Shown in pieces: positions 33,377 to 42,117 of a stretch of 45,325 bases of DNA. The DNA lies in assembly GCA_030041295.1 (NCBI GenBank), contig JASHOD010000006.1, positions 1-45,325 of the forward strand, read 5' to 3'. Below the pieces are notes generated by a model, which was not told the origin of the DNA, ran no database searches, and saw only the letters and a program-made list of their open reading frames with translations. Position 1 is the stretch's first letter; every line of letters starts with the position of its first letter. Both the position numbers and the translations under genes were made by a program. Origin of the DNA: Nitrososphaerales archaeon (GTDB taxonomy: Archaea > Thermoproteota > Nitrososphaeria > Nitrososphaerales > CADDZS01).

Positions 33377-33595
33377 ATGCCGCAATCCTTGGCAAAGCAA
33401 TGCAAACTCTTCAGAGAGTCTCTACCATACTATTCAAATAACCAGGGAATAAGCACTTGTAAAGAAGCAAGGGCGAAGCCATTGTTCGGTCAGTCGAGCA
33501 AAAATGCTACTCGCGAGGATATCTTCATGACAGGAGTTTCGTGCCGTGAAAAAGACATCTTGTCTTCCCAGACTTCAATCCTGTCGCCGAGCTAA
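33377..33595 (+). CDS. Possible small protein (72 aa), uncertain
   Basis: ATG-initiated frame of 72 codons in a gene-free region. The residues KQCKLFRESLPYYSNNQG, STCKEARAKPLFGQSSKNA and TREDIFMTGVSCREKD have a protein-like mix, with three cysteines and many polar residues, and no membrane segment. AT-rich boxes are at 33320-33329 and 33354-33363; the nearer is too close for a standard promoter. No family is recognised. It could equally be a chance frame. Confidence 0.35.
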   Translation: MPQSLAKQCKLFRESLPYYSNNQGISTCKEARAKPLFGQSSKNATREDIFMTGVSCREKDILSSQTSILSPS

Positions 33596-33966
33596 AAAAC
33601 TGAATTTTGGGAAATATGTAAATGACCATGTAAATCGGTAAGGTTCACTCATGGACGCTGAACAATATCACAATCAACTTACACAGAAGAGGAATCAGAA
33701 ATAGAACCTCAGATGAATCTTTGTAGGAGTCGAAATCCAATCTTTGTCCGATGATCCTCAGTCGACTCGTATTTCTGATTCATTCTAATCTTGCACGCGA
33801 TAGTTTTCACCCGAGGTCTTGCTTCAGACTCGGAGGCAGAACTGGATTCATTGGGTGCTACCGACAGCTTGTGAATGTCAAAGCAATACGAATGCCAGCC
33901 TATCCTGCGAAATATACCTATCAAGGGCGAGCGTACTTCTTTAAAGGTCTTTAGATATTCTATATG

Positions 33967-33976
33967 TTATATTAAT
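33967..33976 (+). promoter_or_regulatory. TATA box for pantoate kinase gene
   Basis: TTATATTAAT about 40 bases before the ATG at 34011, predicting a leader of roughly a dozen bases. Confidence 0.45.
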
Positions 33977-34010
33977 TAGTCGAGATTGCCTCTAGTATTC
34001 AGTATTCCAA

Positions 34011-34961
34011 ATGAAAGCCGTTGCCTTTTGTCCGGCACACATCACTGGCTTTTTTGAGATAAAGGATCAAGCCCTAGATCCTCTGAGAATGGGATCACGA
34101 GGCGCAGGAATATGCATGGATCGCGGGGTCGTTACACAAGTTGAAACTAGAGAAGAGGGTCCAAAAGGTATCGACGTCTGGATCAACGGCGTTCAGGCTC
34201 CTTCAGCCACGGTATCAAACGAGGTTGCTAAGAAACTGCTTGCACTTTCAGGTAGGTCTTTGGGTCTCACAATCCAGCATCTAGTTTCAGTTCCTATCGG
34301 AAGCGGCTTTGGAACTAGCGGAGGAGCGGCCGTTGGAATAGCTCTCGCGGGATCCGCAGCTTTAGGATTGAATCTTTCTACACTAGAAGCCTATCAAATC
34401 GCCCATGTTGTAGAGGTAGAGCTAAGGACAGGTCTCGGTACGGTCGCGGGTGAATACTCTGGCGGATTGGAAGTTAGAGCAAAGGAGGGTGCTCCAGGCT
34501 ACGGGGAGATTTTTCAAGTCCCGCTGCAAGGGGGGTATTCTGTCGTTGCTTTGCATAATGGTCCTCTCTTAACGAGCCAATTTCTTTCGGATCCTGCTTA
34601 TAGGAATAAAATCAACTCTATTGGTTGCGAATTTTCTAGCAAGATGATCAAGAACCCGAGTCTCGAAACTTTTCTTCGACTCGCACATGAATTTAGTGCA
34701 AGCATCCGTTTAGGCAGCCCCGCTCTCATGAAGGCGATGAGAGTCGCGGAAGAACAGGGCTACCTATTCGGCATGGCAATGTTTGGTCAGACGGTTTTCA
34801 CAATAGTTAAGAGTGAAGAAGCACTTGAGGTTGCCAAAGTTATCAGGGACGATGCTGGCAATGATGGGAAGATCATTGTCTCACCAGTAGACTCTCTGGG
34901 CGGGAGATTGTTGTCGCCTTTCGAGGAGTTATTACCTCCGTGGATAAAGGCAGCCCAGTGA
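34011..34961 (+). CDS. Pantoate kinase (archaeal, GHMP family)
   Basis: Phosphorylates pantoate to 4-phosphopantoate, the first archaea-specific step of CoA synthesis replacing bacterial pantothenate synthetase/kinase order. It has 316 residues. The GHMP motif 2 is VPIGSGFGTSGGAAVGIALA (about 96-115), and the N-terminus MKAVAFCPAHITGFFEI is characteristic of archaeal pantoate kinases. The gene overlaps the phosphopantothenate synthetase gene by 22 bases and is followed by panB and panE. This context makes the call strong among GHMP kinases. Confidence 0.9.
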   Translation: MKAVAFCPAHITGFFEIKDQALDPLRMGSRGAGICMDRGVVTQVETREEGPKGIDVWINGVQAPSATVSNEVAKKLLALSGRSLGLTIQHLVSVPIGSGFGTSGGAAVGIALAGSAALGLNLSTLEAYQIAHVVEVELRTGLGTVAGEYSGGLEVRAKEGAPGYGEIFQVPLQGGYSVVALHNGPLLTSQFLSDPAYRNKINSIGCEFSSKMIKNPSLETFLRLAHEFSASIRLGSPALMKAMRVAEEQGYLFGMAMFGQTVFTIVKSEEALEVAKVIRDDAGNDGKIIVSPVDSLGGRLLSPFEELLPPWIKAAQ

Positions 34962-35764
34962 CAAGTACTTTGATGGAAAACGAAGAGATTCAGATTCCAA
35001 CGAACCACCCGAGGGCAGAGTCTCTTAGGATAAGAGAGACACTGATCCGGTACTGGAAGGATCATCACATAGTGGCGGACTCAGGGCTCATCGCTCATGG
35101 AAGAGGAGAAGCCTTTGACTATCTAATCGGAGAAACCACGATTCCGCCGGCTCAGGAAGCTACCACTGCAGCTGCTGCGCATCTTCTTCTAGCCAGAAAA
35201 CCGGTTATTTCGGTAAACGGGAATGCTGCAGCTCTGGCATCAAAGGAGCTGGTAAAACTGTCTCACCTTTCAGGCGCTGCGCTCGAAGTTAACTTGTTCT
35301 ACCGAACCAGAGAGAGAATCGAAGCGATTGGCAACCTGCTATACGAGGCGGGTGCTAGCAAAGTGCTCGGTTTGGGAGATGACAATTCTCACGCAATTAT
35401 ACCGGAACTCAACAGTGGAAGACGAATAACCGACCGCTCTGGAATATTCTCCACAGATGTCGTATTGGTCCCCCTCGAAGATGGAGATAGAACCGAAGCC
35501 CTGCGAAAGCTTGGAAAGATCGTGCTGACTATAGATCTAAACCCGTTATCAAGAACTGCTCAGACCGCCTCAGTTACCATAGTAGACAATCTGGTTAGGG
35601 CAATTCCCAATCTAGTTTCAGAAGTGAATAGACTCAAGTCAGAAGACAAACAAGAAGAGAAGTGCCGCAAGATCGTTGACCGCTATGACAATGGAAGGAT
35701 ATTAGCCGACGCCTTAAATTTCATTCAACGGCGCCTTTCAGTACTTTCTGAGAGAGCGCTGTGA
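34940..35764 (+). CDS. 4-phosphopantoate--beta-alanine ligase (phosphopantothenate synthetase)
   Basis: Joins 4-phosphopantoate and beta-alanine to make 4-phosphopantothenate; second archaea-specific CoA step. It has 274 residues. After a short tail, IPTNHPRAESLRIRETLIRY and GLIAHGRGEAFDYLIGE are hallmark segments of this archaeal family, followed by KPVISVNGNAAALAS and VLVPLEDGDRTEALRKLGK. The start is GTG at 34940 within the end of the pantoate kinase gene, so translation is likely coupled; the real N-terminus may be a few codons later. Confidence 0.9.
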   Translation: MDKGSPVTSTLMENEEIQIPTNHPRAESLRIRETLIRYWKDHHIVADSGLIAHGRGEAFDYLIGETTIPPAQEATTAAAAHLLLARKPVISVNGNAAALASKELVKLSHLSGAALEVNLFYRTRERIEAIGNLLYEAGASKVLGLGDDNSHAIIPELNSGRRITDRSGIFSTDVVLVPLEDGDRTEALRKLGKIVLTIDLNPLSRTAQTASVTIVDNLVRAIPNLVSEVNRLKSEDKQEEKCRKIVDRYDNGRILADALNFIQRRLSVLSERAL

Positions 35765-35810
35765 GGGTGCAGAGAGAACACGAATAAATTGGGAAGGTTG
35801 GATCTAATTC

Positions 35811-36722
35811 TTGAGTTCTGCTGAATTTAGACGCAAGGTCTCTGTCGCTGATATCCTTGCCCGTAAGAGAAGAGACAAGTTCGGGATGGATAAACGCAAA
35901 GGGCAGCACATTGTCGCGATAACTTCCTACGACTATCCCACTGCACTTATTGCAGACAGAGCAAATGTGGACATTATTCTTGTCGGAGACTCTGCGGGCA
36001 ATGTCGTGCTTGGTTACCCTAACACAAAACCGGTCACCATGCAAGAGATGCTGATCATGTGCTCCTCGGTATCCAGAGGCTCCAAAGGAGCACTACTCGT
36101 CGGGGATATGCCATTCATGTCTTATCAGGTTAGCGTTGAAGACGCCATTCGCAACGCAGGTAGGCTCGTAAAGGAAGGCGGAGTTGATGCGGTTAAAATC
36201 GAAGGTGGTCGTGCGTTTGCCACTACAGTGAGTGCTCTTGTCAAAGCTGGTATTCCAGTGATGGGGCACATCGGTTTCACGCCCCAAACTACGCCGTCTC
36301 TCGAAGGGTACAAGGTACAGGGCAAGACCTCCGAAGCAGCACTAACTCTGTTTGATGATGCAAAAGCTCTTGAGGAAGCTGGTGTTTTCAGCATAGTACT
36401 CGAGATGACAACGTCAGAAGTCGCTGAAATGATCACAAACTCTGTGAAGGTGCCCACAATAGGAATCGGTGCAGGAAGCTCTTGCGATGGCCAAATTCTT
36501 GTATTACATGATGTACTGGGATTATTCGACAAGTTCACCCCCAAGTTTGCAAAGAGGTACGCGAATCTTTCTCCTGAAATTCAGCAGGCAATTGAAGAGT
36601 ACGCAAGAGAAGTGATCGATTCCAAATTTCCCGCCGAGGAACACACCTTCCATATGGAAGAATCAGAGCTGGAGAAGCTCAGAGCCAAAGTGGCGACCAA
36701 AGCAAGCTTCATCTCAAAATGA
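35811..36722 (+). CDS. panB: 3-methyl-2-oxobutanoate hydroxymethyltransferase
   Basis: Makes ketopantoate from 2-oxoisovalerate and methylene-tetrahydrofolate (or methanopterin). It has 303 residues. Motifs are ITSYDYPTALIADRANVDII, LVGDSAGNVVLGYPNTKPVT, MPFMSYQVSVEDAIRNAGRL, AVKIEGG and GIPVMGHIGFTPQ, plus IGIGAGSSCDGQILVLHDVL. The start is TTG at 35811, with AT-rich GAATAAATT about 25 bases upstream, so it may be leaderless. It overlaps panE by 4 bases (ATGA). It belongs to the CoA cluster. Confidence 0.95.
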   Translation: MSSAEFRRKVSVADILARKRRDKFGMDKRKGQHIVAITSYDYPTALIADRANVDIILVGDSAGNVVLGYPNTKPVTMQEMLIMCSSVSRGSKGALLVGDMPFMSYQVSVEDAIRNAGRLVKEGGVDAVKIEGGRAFATTVSALVKAGIPVMGHIGFTPQTTPSLEGYKVQGKTSEAALTLFDDAKALEEAGVFSIVLEMTTSEVAEMITNSVKVPTIGIGAGSSCDGQILVLHDVLGLFDKFTPKFAKRYANLSPEIQQAIEEYAREVIDSKFPAEEHTFHMEESELEKLRAKVATKASFISK

Positions 36723-37741
36723 GCGATGTTAGTAAACTGCACGATGCTGTTAGCGGTACGAGGCAAAGCAAGATAATCATAATCGGACCCGGAGCGATAG
36801 GAATCCTCTTCGCTTTCCATCTTAGAAATGAGGGTGTAGACGTGACGCTCGTTAATCACGATCCGAGTGGAACAAGTCTGATAGCCTCTCGGACAATAGG
36901 AGTATCGTCATACAAAGACGATGGCAGTGTCTTTAGAGACGTGGCCGTCAAATGCACGAGCGATCCTTCCGCGCTTGCCGAAACAAATCCTGATTACGTA
37001 ATCTTCGCTGTAAAAGCATACGATACCCAAGAAGCCGCGATGGAATGGAGCCCGATTGTTGGAAAGGATACTCGTGTCATTTCACTTCAAAACGGACTTG
37101 GCAACTTGGAGATCCTCGAGAGATCATTTGGAAAAGATAGACTGATAGCTGCTGTGACAAGTGAGGCGTCAACCTTGCTTGGCGCAGGAAGAGTTTACCA
37201 TGCCGCAAAAGGACCGACTATGCTCGCCTCGTTGAATCGGACCTCTCTTGAGTCAGCTCGAGATTTTGCAATGATTTTGCGACGTGCAGGCTTCGAGTCA
37301 TCTGTTAAGGAAAATGCGCAGGACATGATATGGGGAAAACTTGTGATCAACTCCGCGATTAATCCATTATCAGCGATTACGGGATTTGTGAACGGAGAAC
37401 TACTGGCGCATGAAGGAACACGAAAGCTTCTTTGCGAAATAGCAGCTGAGACGTATGCGATAGCTCGTCAAGCACTTTCAATCAAGCCGAGCATCGACGA
37501 AATTGAAGATGACGAAGTAAACCCCTCTAGAGCTGTTTTGAGAGCGGCGGAGACGACTTCGAAGAACAAATCTTCAATGCTTCAAGATCTAGAAAGGGGA
37601 AAAAGAACGGAAATTGATTTCTTAAGTGGCGCAATCTATCGAGCTGCTTTGAAAAGAAGTGATCTCAATGCCCATCTGAACGAAACAATGTATAGACTGG
37701 TCAAGAGTTTAGAGGAGCATAAAATGTCCGTGCCAAGTTGA
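36719..37741 (+). CDS. panE: 2-dehydropantoate 2-reductase
   Basis: NADPH-dependent reduction of ketopantoate to pantoate. It has 340 residues. The Rossmann fold at residues 18-35 has IIIIGPGAIGILFAFHL. The catalytic lysine/asparagine region is MIWGKLVINSAINPLSAITG, and the C-terminal substrate site is SSMLQDLERGKRTEIDFLSG. The ATG at 36719 overlaps the panB stop (4 bases). It completes pantoate supply for the two upstream genes. Confidence 0.93.
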   Translation: MSDVSKLHDAVSGTRQSKIIIIGPGAIGILFAFHLRNEGVDVTLVNHDPSGTSLIASRTIGVSSYKDDGSVFRDVAVKCTSDPSALAETNPDYVIFAVKAYDTQEAAMEWSPIVGKDTRVISLQNGLGNLEILERSFGKDRLIAAVTSEASTLLGAGRVYHAAKGPTMLASLNRTSLESARDFAMILRRAGFESSVKENAQDMIWGKLVINSAINPLSAITGFVNGELLAHEGTRKLLCEIAAETYAIARQALSIKPSIDEIEDDEVNPSRAVLRAAETTSKNKSSMLQDLERGKRTEIDFLSGAIYRAALKRSDLNAHLNETMYRLVKSLEEHKMSVPS

Positions 37742-37821
37742 GAAAATGATGTAGGACGAATATGATTCATTGCCCTGTGGGACTAAGAAGGAAGAATCTA
37801 CTCCAATGGGCGCATCTTGTT

Positions 37822-39165
37822 CTATCTTGTATTACTAATTTCATGACTCATAATATTTAGAATTTCATTTGCAATTTCATTTTTGCTCGCCTTTGGAAGA
37901 TTGTGCACTCGCCCACTTTTGGTCAGAACTATGGCCTCGTTGAAGTCGGATCCAAAGCCGATGTCAGATCTTCCGACATCGTTAGCTACAATCATGTCTG
38001 CGCCAGACGTCTTCAGTGTCTCAATACCTTTGACAGAAAGTTCCTTTGAATTGAGGACGTGTTCTGCCTTGAAAGCAACTACAAAAAGGTCAGGATGCCC
38101 GTCCTTTGCGACTCTGATTATCTTCCTAGTCGCAGTAAGCTCAATTGTCAGTGTGGGGTTCTCGAATGTACTTATCTTTCCCTCAGAGGGTGAAGAATTC
38201 GTATAGTCTGCAGGGGCACCTGCCGAAATAAGAACGTTATATTGGCCTCTTTTTGAAAGTTCAGTAAGCACCGAGTCTAGCATTTCTTGGCTGGTGACAA
38301 CAGAATTGACTGTTATCCTGTCCTGATCTGAAACATTCTTGAAATTACTCGGAAGTGCTACCCCGGGGCCATAAACAAGACAGACCTTTCTTGCACCCTT
38401 CGAAAGAGCTTCTTCAGCAAGAGCAATGCCCATCTTTCCAGTACTTGGATTTGAGATAAAACGAACATCATCAATTGGTTCGCGCGTGGGGCCAGCAGTT
38501 ATGATAAGACCCAAGCCTTCTAGGCTGTTTTTGTCATCAACTTTATTGGTCGAGGAGAGCTTGCCAGGACTCTCATCCTTTGTTCCGTCCTGCAACTTTC
38601 CAATTTCGTAGATAACTGCCGAAAGAATCTCCTCGGGTTCTGCAAGTTTTGCCTTGGACTCAGTTAGCTTCCCTTCGATGAATTTCACTCCTAGTTTCTC
38701 CAGCTTTGCTCTCGCTTCTTCAATTATCGGATTCCTGAGCATAGGCTCATGCATTGCATCAGCGATTAGAATTGGAATGCCACTTCCCAGAGCAGTGCAA
38801 AGCAAAGTAGAAACAGGTTCGTCTGCTATCCCTGAAGAAATTCTTCCTATCATATTTGCCGTGCAGGGGGCTATGAGAATCAAGTCGGCTCTGCTTGATG
38901 ATTTCGGGGAGACCAGTTCAACGTGCTCTACTCGGCCCGTCAATTTCGTAATTGGGTCATTGCCTGTGGACCATTCAAAGATCATGGGTGAGACAAATTC
39001 ACAAGCCTTTGGCGTCATAACGGGAATAATTTCTGCCCCATGTCGCATCAATAATCTAGCAATTCTAGGCGCTTCCGTAATGGAAATAGAAGCCGTGACG
39101 CAAAGAACTATTCTCTTCCCCTCGAGCTCGTCTCCCAGCGTTCCCGTTATATCTTTCAAGTTCAA
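37822..39165 (-). CDS. coaBC: Bifunctional phosphopantothenoylcysteine decarboxylase/synthetase
   Basis: Converts 4-phosphopantothenate to 4-phosphopantetheine. It has 447 residues. The N-terminal flavoprotein decarboxylase half (about 1-190) has KRIVLCVTASISITEAPRIA and IAPCTANMIGRISSGIADEP. The C-terminal CoaB half (about 220-447) has ITAGPTREPIDDVRFISNPS, TGKMGIALAEEA, ISAGAPADY, FKAEH and ANDVGRSDIGFGSDFNE. The start is TTG at 39165; the frame is open further upstream but has no start codon there. It is convergent with panE, so this pathway gene is close by but not in the same operon. Confidence 0.93.
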   Translation of the reverse strand: MNLKDITGTLGDELEGKRIVLCVTASISITEAPRIARLLMRHGAEIIPVMTPKACEFVSPMIFEWSTGNDPITKLTGRVEHVELVSPKSSSRADLILIAPCTANMIGRISSGIADEPVSTLLCTALGSGIPILIADAMHEPMLRNPIIEEARAKLEKLGVKFIEGKLTESKAKLAEPEEILSAVIYEIGKLQDGTKDESPGKLSSTNKVDDKNSLEGLGLIITAGPTREPIDDVRFISNPSTGKMGIALAEEALSKGARKVCLVYGPGVALPSNFKNVSDQDRITVNSVVTSQEMLDSVLTELSKRGQYNVLISAGAPADYTNSSPSEGKISTFENPTLTIELTATRKIIRVAKDGHPDLFVVAFKAEHVLNSKELSVKGIETLKTSGADMIVANDVGRSDIGFGSDFNEAIVLTKSGRVHNLPKASKNEIANEILNIMSHEISNTR

Positions 39166-39302
39166 GGCAAGTTTCTCCCCAACGGTTTTTTTCTTTTGGT
39201 TAAAGACGACCTTTTTTGATGTTTGACCGCTGTCTTCCGTACTCTCAGCTGGATTGACAGACCAAACGTCAAAATCGTGAGCATTGAAAATAAAGCCAAA
39301 TC

Positions 39303-39313
39303 ATATATATTAA
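39303..39313. promoter_or_regulatory. AT-rich TATA region between coaBC and the PhoU-like gene
   Basis: ATATATATTAA lies about 39 bases before the ATG at 39347 (plus strand), giving a start near 39334. The same AT tract reads as a TATA box on the minus strand, but that would leave coaBC with a leader of about 120 bases. Confidence 0.45.
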
Positions 39314-39346
39314 TAGGGAGTCTAGAATATTCAAAGATATATAGAT

Positions 39347-40372
39347 ATGCAACTAAGAAGAGTTCAGGAAATGGGCGGAGCAACGTTCCTTATCTCTCTG
39401 CCAAAAGAATGGGCTAGATCCGCCTCGTTGAGGAAAGGCTCCCTTTTGTCTATCGAAAGCTCGGGAGATGGAGGTCTCTTGATTTACCCTGTTGAGAACT
39501 CTATCAATTCACGGCAAGAGAAGGAAATCGTCATCGATTATCCCTCCAAATTTGGAATTCCCAGTCTTTCAGGAGAAATAACTGGCGCTTATCTCTTGGG
39601 CTACGATCTGATCAAAATCAAAGGAAAATACAGAATTTCTTCACTAGATCGCGAGACTGCTATCTCTGCAATAAAGAAGCTGATTGGATTAGAAGTGGTG
39701 GAAGAAGACGCGCTGAGCATTACTTGCCAATTTCTTGTTGATAATACCGCAGTGGAACCTAGCAAGATCTTCCGTCGCATAAGCACTATTGTTAGGGCTA
39801 TGGTCTCCGATACTATCAAGCAATTTGCATCTCAAGAATCCAATCTTTTTGAATCAGTATCCGAACGAGATGACGAAGTTGATCGACTGCACTTTCTGAT
39901 AGTTCGACTCATACGAACTGCGGTAAGCGACCCAAGAGCTGCTGCAAAATTTGGATTGAATTCAATCGATTGCCTGGATTACCGTGTAGCTGCGAGTTTA
40001 CTTGAAACCGCCGGAGATTTTGCAGTGGAACTTTCAGACGCGATATCGGAAATGGAGTTTCTTGATGAAAACCTAAAAAAAGAACTTACTTCAATCAGCG
40101 AGAAACTTGATTTCATCGAAGATGGCGCCGTCAGAGGATTCATTGCGAAGGACTATACTTTGACAAGAGATGTGCTTGAACGATACATTGACTTCGAAGC
40201 CTATCTTTCGAAATTCAGGAAAGATAACGAGACTTCAAAGGGTTTCGCGGACCTGTTGCACATATCAGATATCATTGAACGTATTGCACGATGTCAAAGA
40301 GATATTGCTGACCTCGTTTCCCCCTTAAGATCAAAAAGTGAAAATTTGGAAATTGTTAAGAGCACAGGCTAG
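39347..40372 (+). CDS. PhoU-domain regulator with N-terminal AbrB-like domain
   Basis: A 341-residue protein. Residues 1-50 form a SpoVT/AbrB-like DNA-binding swapped-hairpin domain (LRRVQEMGGATFLISLPKEW, LRKGSLLSIESSGDGGLLIY). Residues 120-335 are two PhoU-type helical repeats (RISTIVRAMVSDTIKQFA, SERDDEVDRLHFLIVRLIR, ASLLETAGDFAVELSDAI). This archaeal architecture is usually annotated as a phosphate-uptake regulator. No pst or pit transporter is nearby. The ATG follows a clear TATA tract. It is divergent from coaBC and ends 38 bases before pyrG. Confidence 0.88.
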   Translation: MQLRRVQEMGGATFLISLPKEWARSASLRKGSLLSIESSGDGGLLIYPVENSINSRQEKEIVIDYPSKFGIPSLSGEITGAYLLGYDLIKIKGKYRISSLDRETAISAIKKLIGLEVVEEDALSITCQFLVDNTAVEPSKIFRRISTIVRAMVSDTIKQFASQESNLFESVSERDDEVDRLHFLIVRLIRTAVSDPRAAAKFGLNSIDCLDYRVAASLLETAGDFAVELSDAISEMEFLDENLKKELTSISEKLDFIEDGAVRGFIAKDYTLTRDVLERYIDFEAYLSKFRKDNETSKGFADLLHISDIIERIARCQRDIADLVSPLRSKSENLEIVKSTG

Positions 40373-40410
40373 TCCGTTAAAGTTATTAAATCCTGGCTTC
40401 AAATCTCTCT

Positions 40411-42117
40411 ATGCGTTCTGTTTTCGAAGCAAAGGAAAATCCTTCCAGCATTTCATCGTCTGAAGAGCAACTTCCTCATCTGAACTATGATTCTCATCCG
40501 CGTTGTAAGTTCATTTTTGTTACTGGAGGTGTTATGTCCGGCCTCGGAAAAGGCATAACATCGGCGTCAATTGCAAAGCTTTTGCAACTTTCAGGGTTTC
40601 GAGTTAGTTGTCTCAAGATAGATCCATATCTCAACGTTGACGCTGGAACGATGAACCCCATTGCCCATGGCGAAGTCTTCGTAACTGACGACGGTGGCGA
40701 GACTGACATGGACATTGGCAATTATGAGAGATTTCTGGACCTCAATCTCACGAGAAATCATAATCTAACAACAGGTGCAGTCTACCAGCAAGTAATCCAA
40801 GAGGAACGAAACGGACGATTCCTTGGAAAGTGCGTTCAGATTATCCCTCACATTACCGATGCAATCAAGACTAGAATTAAGGACCTCGCTTCATCGCTAA
40901 ATCTTGAGGTCTTAGTGGTAGAATGCGGTGGAACAGTAGGCGACATAGAAAGCCTCCCATTTCTCGAATCTTTTAGACAGATGAGACTTGAGCTGGGTTC
41001 GGAAAATACGCTTTTCATTCATGTTACACTTGCGCCGGTTCTCGAAACCGTAGGAGAGCAGAAAACAAAACCAACTCAGCATAGCGTTCAGGAGTTGCGA
41101 AGGATCGGAATCCAGCCCGATATCATAGTTGTAAGGTCGAAAAACAGACTAACCAAGGAGACGAGAGAAAAGATCTCACTTTTCACAAGCGTAGAACAAA
41201 GATCTGTAATCTCAAACCCCGATGCGAGGTCTATTTATCAGGTTCCAGCAATTCTTCGATCGGAAGGGATTGTTGAAACTGCTTGCGGAAAAATTAGGTT
41301 GAATCCGATAAATTCAAACTTTGAACCCTGGGAGAGGATTGCGAACAAATTCACCGCTACCAAAGACATGATCAAGATCGCGATGGTAGGTAAATATGTT
41401 GCCCTAACTGATAGTTACGCATCTGTAGTTGAGTCCCTGATTCACGCTGGCGCCGAACAAGGATATTCTGTACAAGTTATTCCAGTGGATTCGACAGAAT
41501 TTGAGTCAGATTCTCAATCAGTAGAGAACCTTCGGGACTATCATGGTATTCTGATTCCTCAGGGTTTTGGTAAACGGGGGAGCGAGGGTAAGATTCTTGC
41601 TGCTAATTATTCACGAGAGAACGCAATACCCTACTTGGGACTCTGCTTTGGTTTTCAACTTGCTTTAGTTTCATTTGCTAGGCACGTACTGGGACATATA
41701 GACGCAAATTCGACCGAACTTGATCCAAACACGACACATCCCATTATCGACCTGCTTCCGGAACAAAAGCAGGTAAAAGATTTGGGTGGATCAATGAGAC
41801 TCGGTGGACACGACATATCTATTGTAGATGGAACTATGGCGTCGCGGATCTATCAACGAAACCTAATTAGAGAACGACACAGGCATCGATACGAATTTAA
41901 TCAATCTTATCGGCAGGAGTTCGAAAAAGCTGGGATGCGCTTTTCGGGATTTAGTGACAACGGCCGAAGAACTGAGATATTTGAAATTCTAGATCATCCG
42001 TTCTACTTTGCAACACAATTCCATCCTGAGTACATAAGCAGGCCCGGTAAGCCTGAGCCTAGCTACTTTCACTTTGTCAAAGCTGCAATCTCACGAAAGC
42101 TCGCTGTACTTGTTTAG
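40411..42117 (+). CDS. pyrG: CTP synthase
   Basis: Amidates UTP to CTP using glutamine. It has 568 residues, slightly longer than usual because of about 28 extra residues before FIFVTGGVMSGLGKGITSAS. The synthase domain (about 29-295) includes LKIDPYLNVDAGTMNPIAHG and EVFVTDDGGETDMDIGNYER. The glutamine amidotransferase domain has the nucleophile in YLGLCFGFQLA and the His-Glu pair in FATQFHPEYISRPGKP. The ATG at 40411 is about 24 bases after the TATA-like TATTAAA (40384-40390), so it is probably leaderless. It is convergent with the AIR-synthase-like gene (27-base overlap). Confidence 0.96.
   Translation: MRSVFEAKENPSSISSSEEQLPHLNYDSHPRCKFIFVTGGVMSGLGKGITSASIAKLLQLSGFRVSCLKIDPYLNVDAGTMNPIAHGEVFVTDDGGETDMDIGNYERFLDLNLTRNHNLTTGAVYQQVIQEERNGRFLGKCVQIIPHITDAIKTRIKDLASSLNLEVLVVECGGTVGDIESLPFLESFRQMRLELGSENTLFIHVTLAPVLETVGEQKTKPTQHSVQELRRIGIQPDIIVVRSKNRLTKETREKISLFTSVEQRSVISNPDARSIYQVPAILRSEGIVETACGKIRLNPINSNFEPWERIANKFTATKDMIKIAMVGKYVALTDSYASVVESLIHAGAEQGYSVQVIPVDSTEFESDSQSVENLRDYHGILIPQGFGKRGSEGKILAANYSRENAIPYLGLCFGFQLALVSFARHVLGHIDANSTELDPNTTHPIIDLLPEQKQVKDLGGSMRLGGHDISIVDGTMASRIYQRNLIRERHRHRYEFNQSYRQEFEKAGMRFSGFSDNGRRTEIFEILDHPFYFATQFHPEYISRPGKPEPSYFHFVKAAISRKLAVLV

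Larger units (their letters stand above)
33131..34010. other. 880-base intergenic region
   Basis: This is the longest gap in the window, between divergent smc and the pantoate kinase gene. Content seen: one plus-strand frame at 33377-33595 that might be a small gene (listed separately), and the TATA box of the pantoate kinase gene near 33967. A short match to the smc 5' end (AACCGCGAGT) lies at about 33220. There is no tRNA, no CRISPR and no inverted repeat long enough to call. Base composition is slightly AT-richer than the genes. Confidence 0.55.

Noticed and set aside
33709-33924. 71-codon minus-strand frame before the pantoate kinase gene
   Set aside because: No family pattern, no well-placed promoter, and it lies in a gap with several equally long chance frames.
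39162-39383. 73-codon minus-strand frame upstream of coaBC
   Set aside because: It runs across the TATA tract and the start of the PhoU-like gene, and its residues show no family pattern.
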